This document shows, one piece after another, positions 4,655 through 5,619 of a DNA stretch of 5,619 nucleotides. Location of the stretch: contig WRCL01000151.1 of the NCBI GenBank assembly GCA_009783975.1, positions 1 to 5,619 of the forward strand, given 5' to 3'. The DNA comes from Micrococcales bacterium (GTDB taxonomy: Bacteria > Actinomycetota > Actinomycetes > Actinomycetales > Cellulomonadaceae). The stretch's first letter is position 1. Every line of letters begins with the position of its first letter. A model generated the notes under the pieces. The model ran no database searches. It was given only the letters and a program-made list of their open reading frames with translations, and had not been told where the DNA came from. The translations under genes and the position numbers were made by a program.

Positions 4655-5619
4655 ATGAGACCCCCCGCCCTGCACGTCCTCGCCAGCTGGTGCTTCGACC
4701 ACCGCCGTGCCGTGATCGTCGCGTGGGTCGTCGCACTGGTCGGCCTCGGCGTGGGCGCCATCAACGTTGGGCCGGCCTTCACCTCGGACGCGAACCTGCC
4801 CGACAGCCAGTCCACGACCGCCTACCGGGTGCTGCACGACGCCGGGCTGGGCTCGGACGGTGTCCAGACCGGCACCATCGCGTGGCACGCGGTCGCCGCA
4901 CCCATCGACGACCCGGCGGTCCAGCGCGAGGTGGCCGCGGTCCTCGACACGGTGCGGCACCAGCCCGGGGTCCTTGAGGTCACCAGCGCGTACGACGACG
5001 CGGGCAGGGGCCAGCTCGACCACGCGACGGCGACGGCGTACGCCACCGTGGTGCTGTCTGACCAGGCTGATCCCGCCGCCATTCGCACAGCCGTCGAGCA
5101 GGCGGTCACCCCCGGTGGTCCCGTCCAGGTCACGGCCGGTGGGCAGGCGTTCACCGAGATGCCTGCTCCCTCACCTGCCACCGAAGCCGTCGGGATCGGC
5201 CTGGCGTTGGTGGTCCTGCTGCTGGTGTTCGGATCCCGGTGGGCCGCCGCGCTGCCCATCATCACCGGCGTCGTCGGTGTCGCAGCGTCGTTGCTCACCG
5301 TCGTGCTCGCCAGCCACCTGCTCGACCTTCCCGACGAGTCGATCACCATGGCCTCGATGATCGGCCTGGGTGTGGGGATCGACTATGCGCTGTTCGTCCT
5401 CTACCGCCACCGGCGTGCCCTTGTGGCCGGCGAGGCGTCTCGCGACGCCTGCGTGCAGGCGGTGACCGCGTCGGGACGTGCCGTGGTCTTTGCCGCGCTG
5501 ACGGTCATCGTCGCCCTGGCCGCAATGGTCGTCGTCCAGTTCTCGCTCGTCACGGCGATGGCCGCAGCCGCAGCCATGAGCGTTCTGTTCACCATGCTCA
5601 CCGCGTACTCTGCGAGAGC
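4655..5619 (+). CDS. MMPL/RND-family membrane transporter, partial (3' end outside window)
   Basis: The visible 321 residues are the N-terminal part of a membrane transporter of the MMPL group in the RND superfamily, which move lipids, hydrophobic compounds or drugs using the proton gradient. TM1 is at about 19-38 (AVIVAWVVALVGLGVGAI). An extracytoplasmic porter loop fills about 39-175, ending in EMPAPSPATEAVG. Then come TM2 (about 178-194, GLALVVLLLVFGS), TM3 (about 197-219), TM4 (about 231-250) with the family motif GLGVGIDYALFVLYRHRR, where Asp243 and Tyr244 fit the proton-relay pair, and two further segments at about 275-295 and 297-317. Family members are commonly 700 residues or more, so over half is missing. 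The start is set by GGAAGGA seven bases upstream. The gene lies 118 bp after the response regulator on the same strand, so it is probably controlled by, and may be co-transcribed with, the two-component genes. The substrate cannot be inferred. Confidence 0.9.
   Translation, partial: MRPPALHVLASWCFDHRRAVIVAWVVALVGLGVGAINVGPAFTSDANLPDSQSTTAYRVLHDAGLGSDGVQTGTIAWHAVAAPIDDPAVQREVAAVLDTVRHQPGVLEVTSAYDDAGRGQLDHATATAYATVVLSDQADPAAIRTAVEQAVTPGGPVQVTAGGQAFTEMPAPSPATEAVGIGLALVVLLLVFGSRWAAALPIITGVVGVAASLLTVVLASHLLDLPDESITMASMIGLGVGIDYALFVLYRHRRALVAGEASRDACVQAVTASGRAVVFAALTVIVALAAMVVVQFSLVTAMAAAAAMSVLFTMLTAYSAR

Noticed and set aside
3607..4815. 402-codon minus-strand open frame opposite the kinase and regulator genes
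   Set aside because: It lies antisense to clear kinase C-terminal and regulator sequence with intact motifs; its protein is low-complexity Gly/Asp/Arg-rich without recognisable domains, typical of antisense frames in GC-rich DNA.
4767..5360. 197-codon plus-strand open frame within the transporter gene
   Set aside because: It is out of frame with the MMPL protein, is dominated by Ser, Pro, Thr and Arg, and has no plausible membrane or domain pattern; the MMPL frame has family motifs and no stop.

Overview
This window is GC-rich DNA with GTG as well as ATG starts, strong G/C at third codon positions, a NarL/LuxR-type two-component pair and an MMPL-family transporter. That combination points to a high-GC Gram-positive actinobacterium; a Micrococcales-like lineage is plausible, but genus cannot be read from the sequence. 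No tRNA, rRNA, insertion sequence, integrase or CRISPR array was recognised.

Left part (1-811): a poorly coding leader is followed by a small unnamed protein gene (173-433) and then a frame-broken fragment of a second small gene (437-632) with a convincing C-terminal coding signature but no usable in-frame start. From 706 to 803 lies a dense run of stem-loops just beyond the stop of the next, minus-strand gene, probably its transcription end.

Centre (812-2453): a minus-strand gene encodes a 440-residue secreted protein: signal peptide, a CHAP/NlpC-P60/amidase_6-like cysteine hydrolase domain, and two homologous beta-rich modules of about 100 residues. Upstream of its candidate promoter are two 77-bp direct repeats at an exact 86-bp period, each containing a GTTC-centred palindrome; they look like duplicated control DNA. 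Right beside the outer copy is a short minus-strand stretch that reads like the first 20 residues of an ABC-transporter ATPase and then loses similarity, suggesting a recombination junction.

Right part (2622-5619): a plus-strand cluster of a membrane sensor histidine kinase, a NarL/LuxR-family response regulator (4-nt overlap with the kinase) and an MMPL/RND-type membrane transporter that runs off the right edge. The kinase reading frame is interrupted at a run of six G residues (2965-2970): its membrane-spanning N-terminus and its catalytic half are in different frames. The simplest reading is that the kinase and regulator form a signalling pair whose target includes the downstream transporter and perhaps the divergent secreted hydrolase, a cell-envelope response module. 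That regulatory link is inference. No wholly new system can be demonstrated; the broken kinase, the duplicated upstream element and the gene remnants are the best leads.
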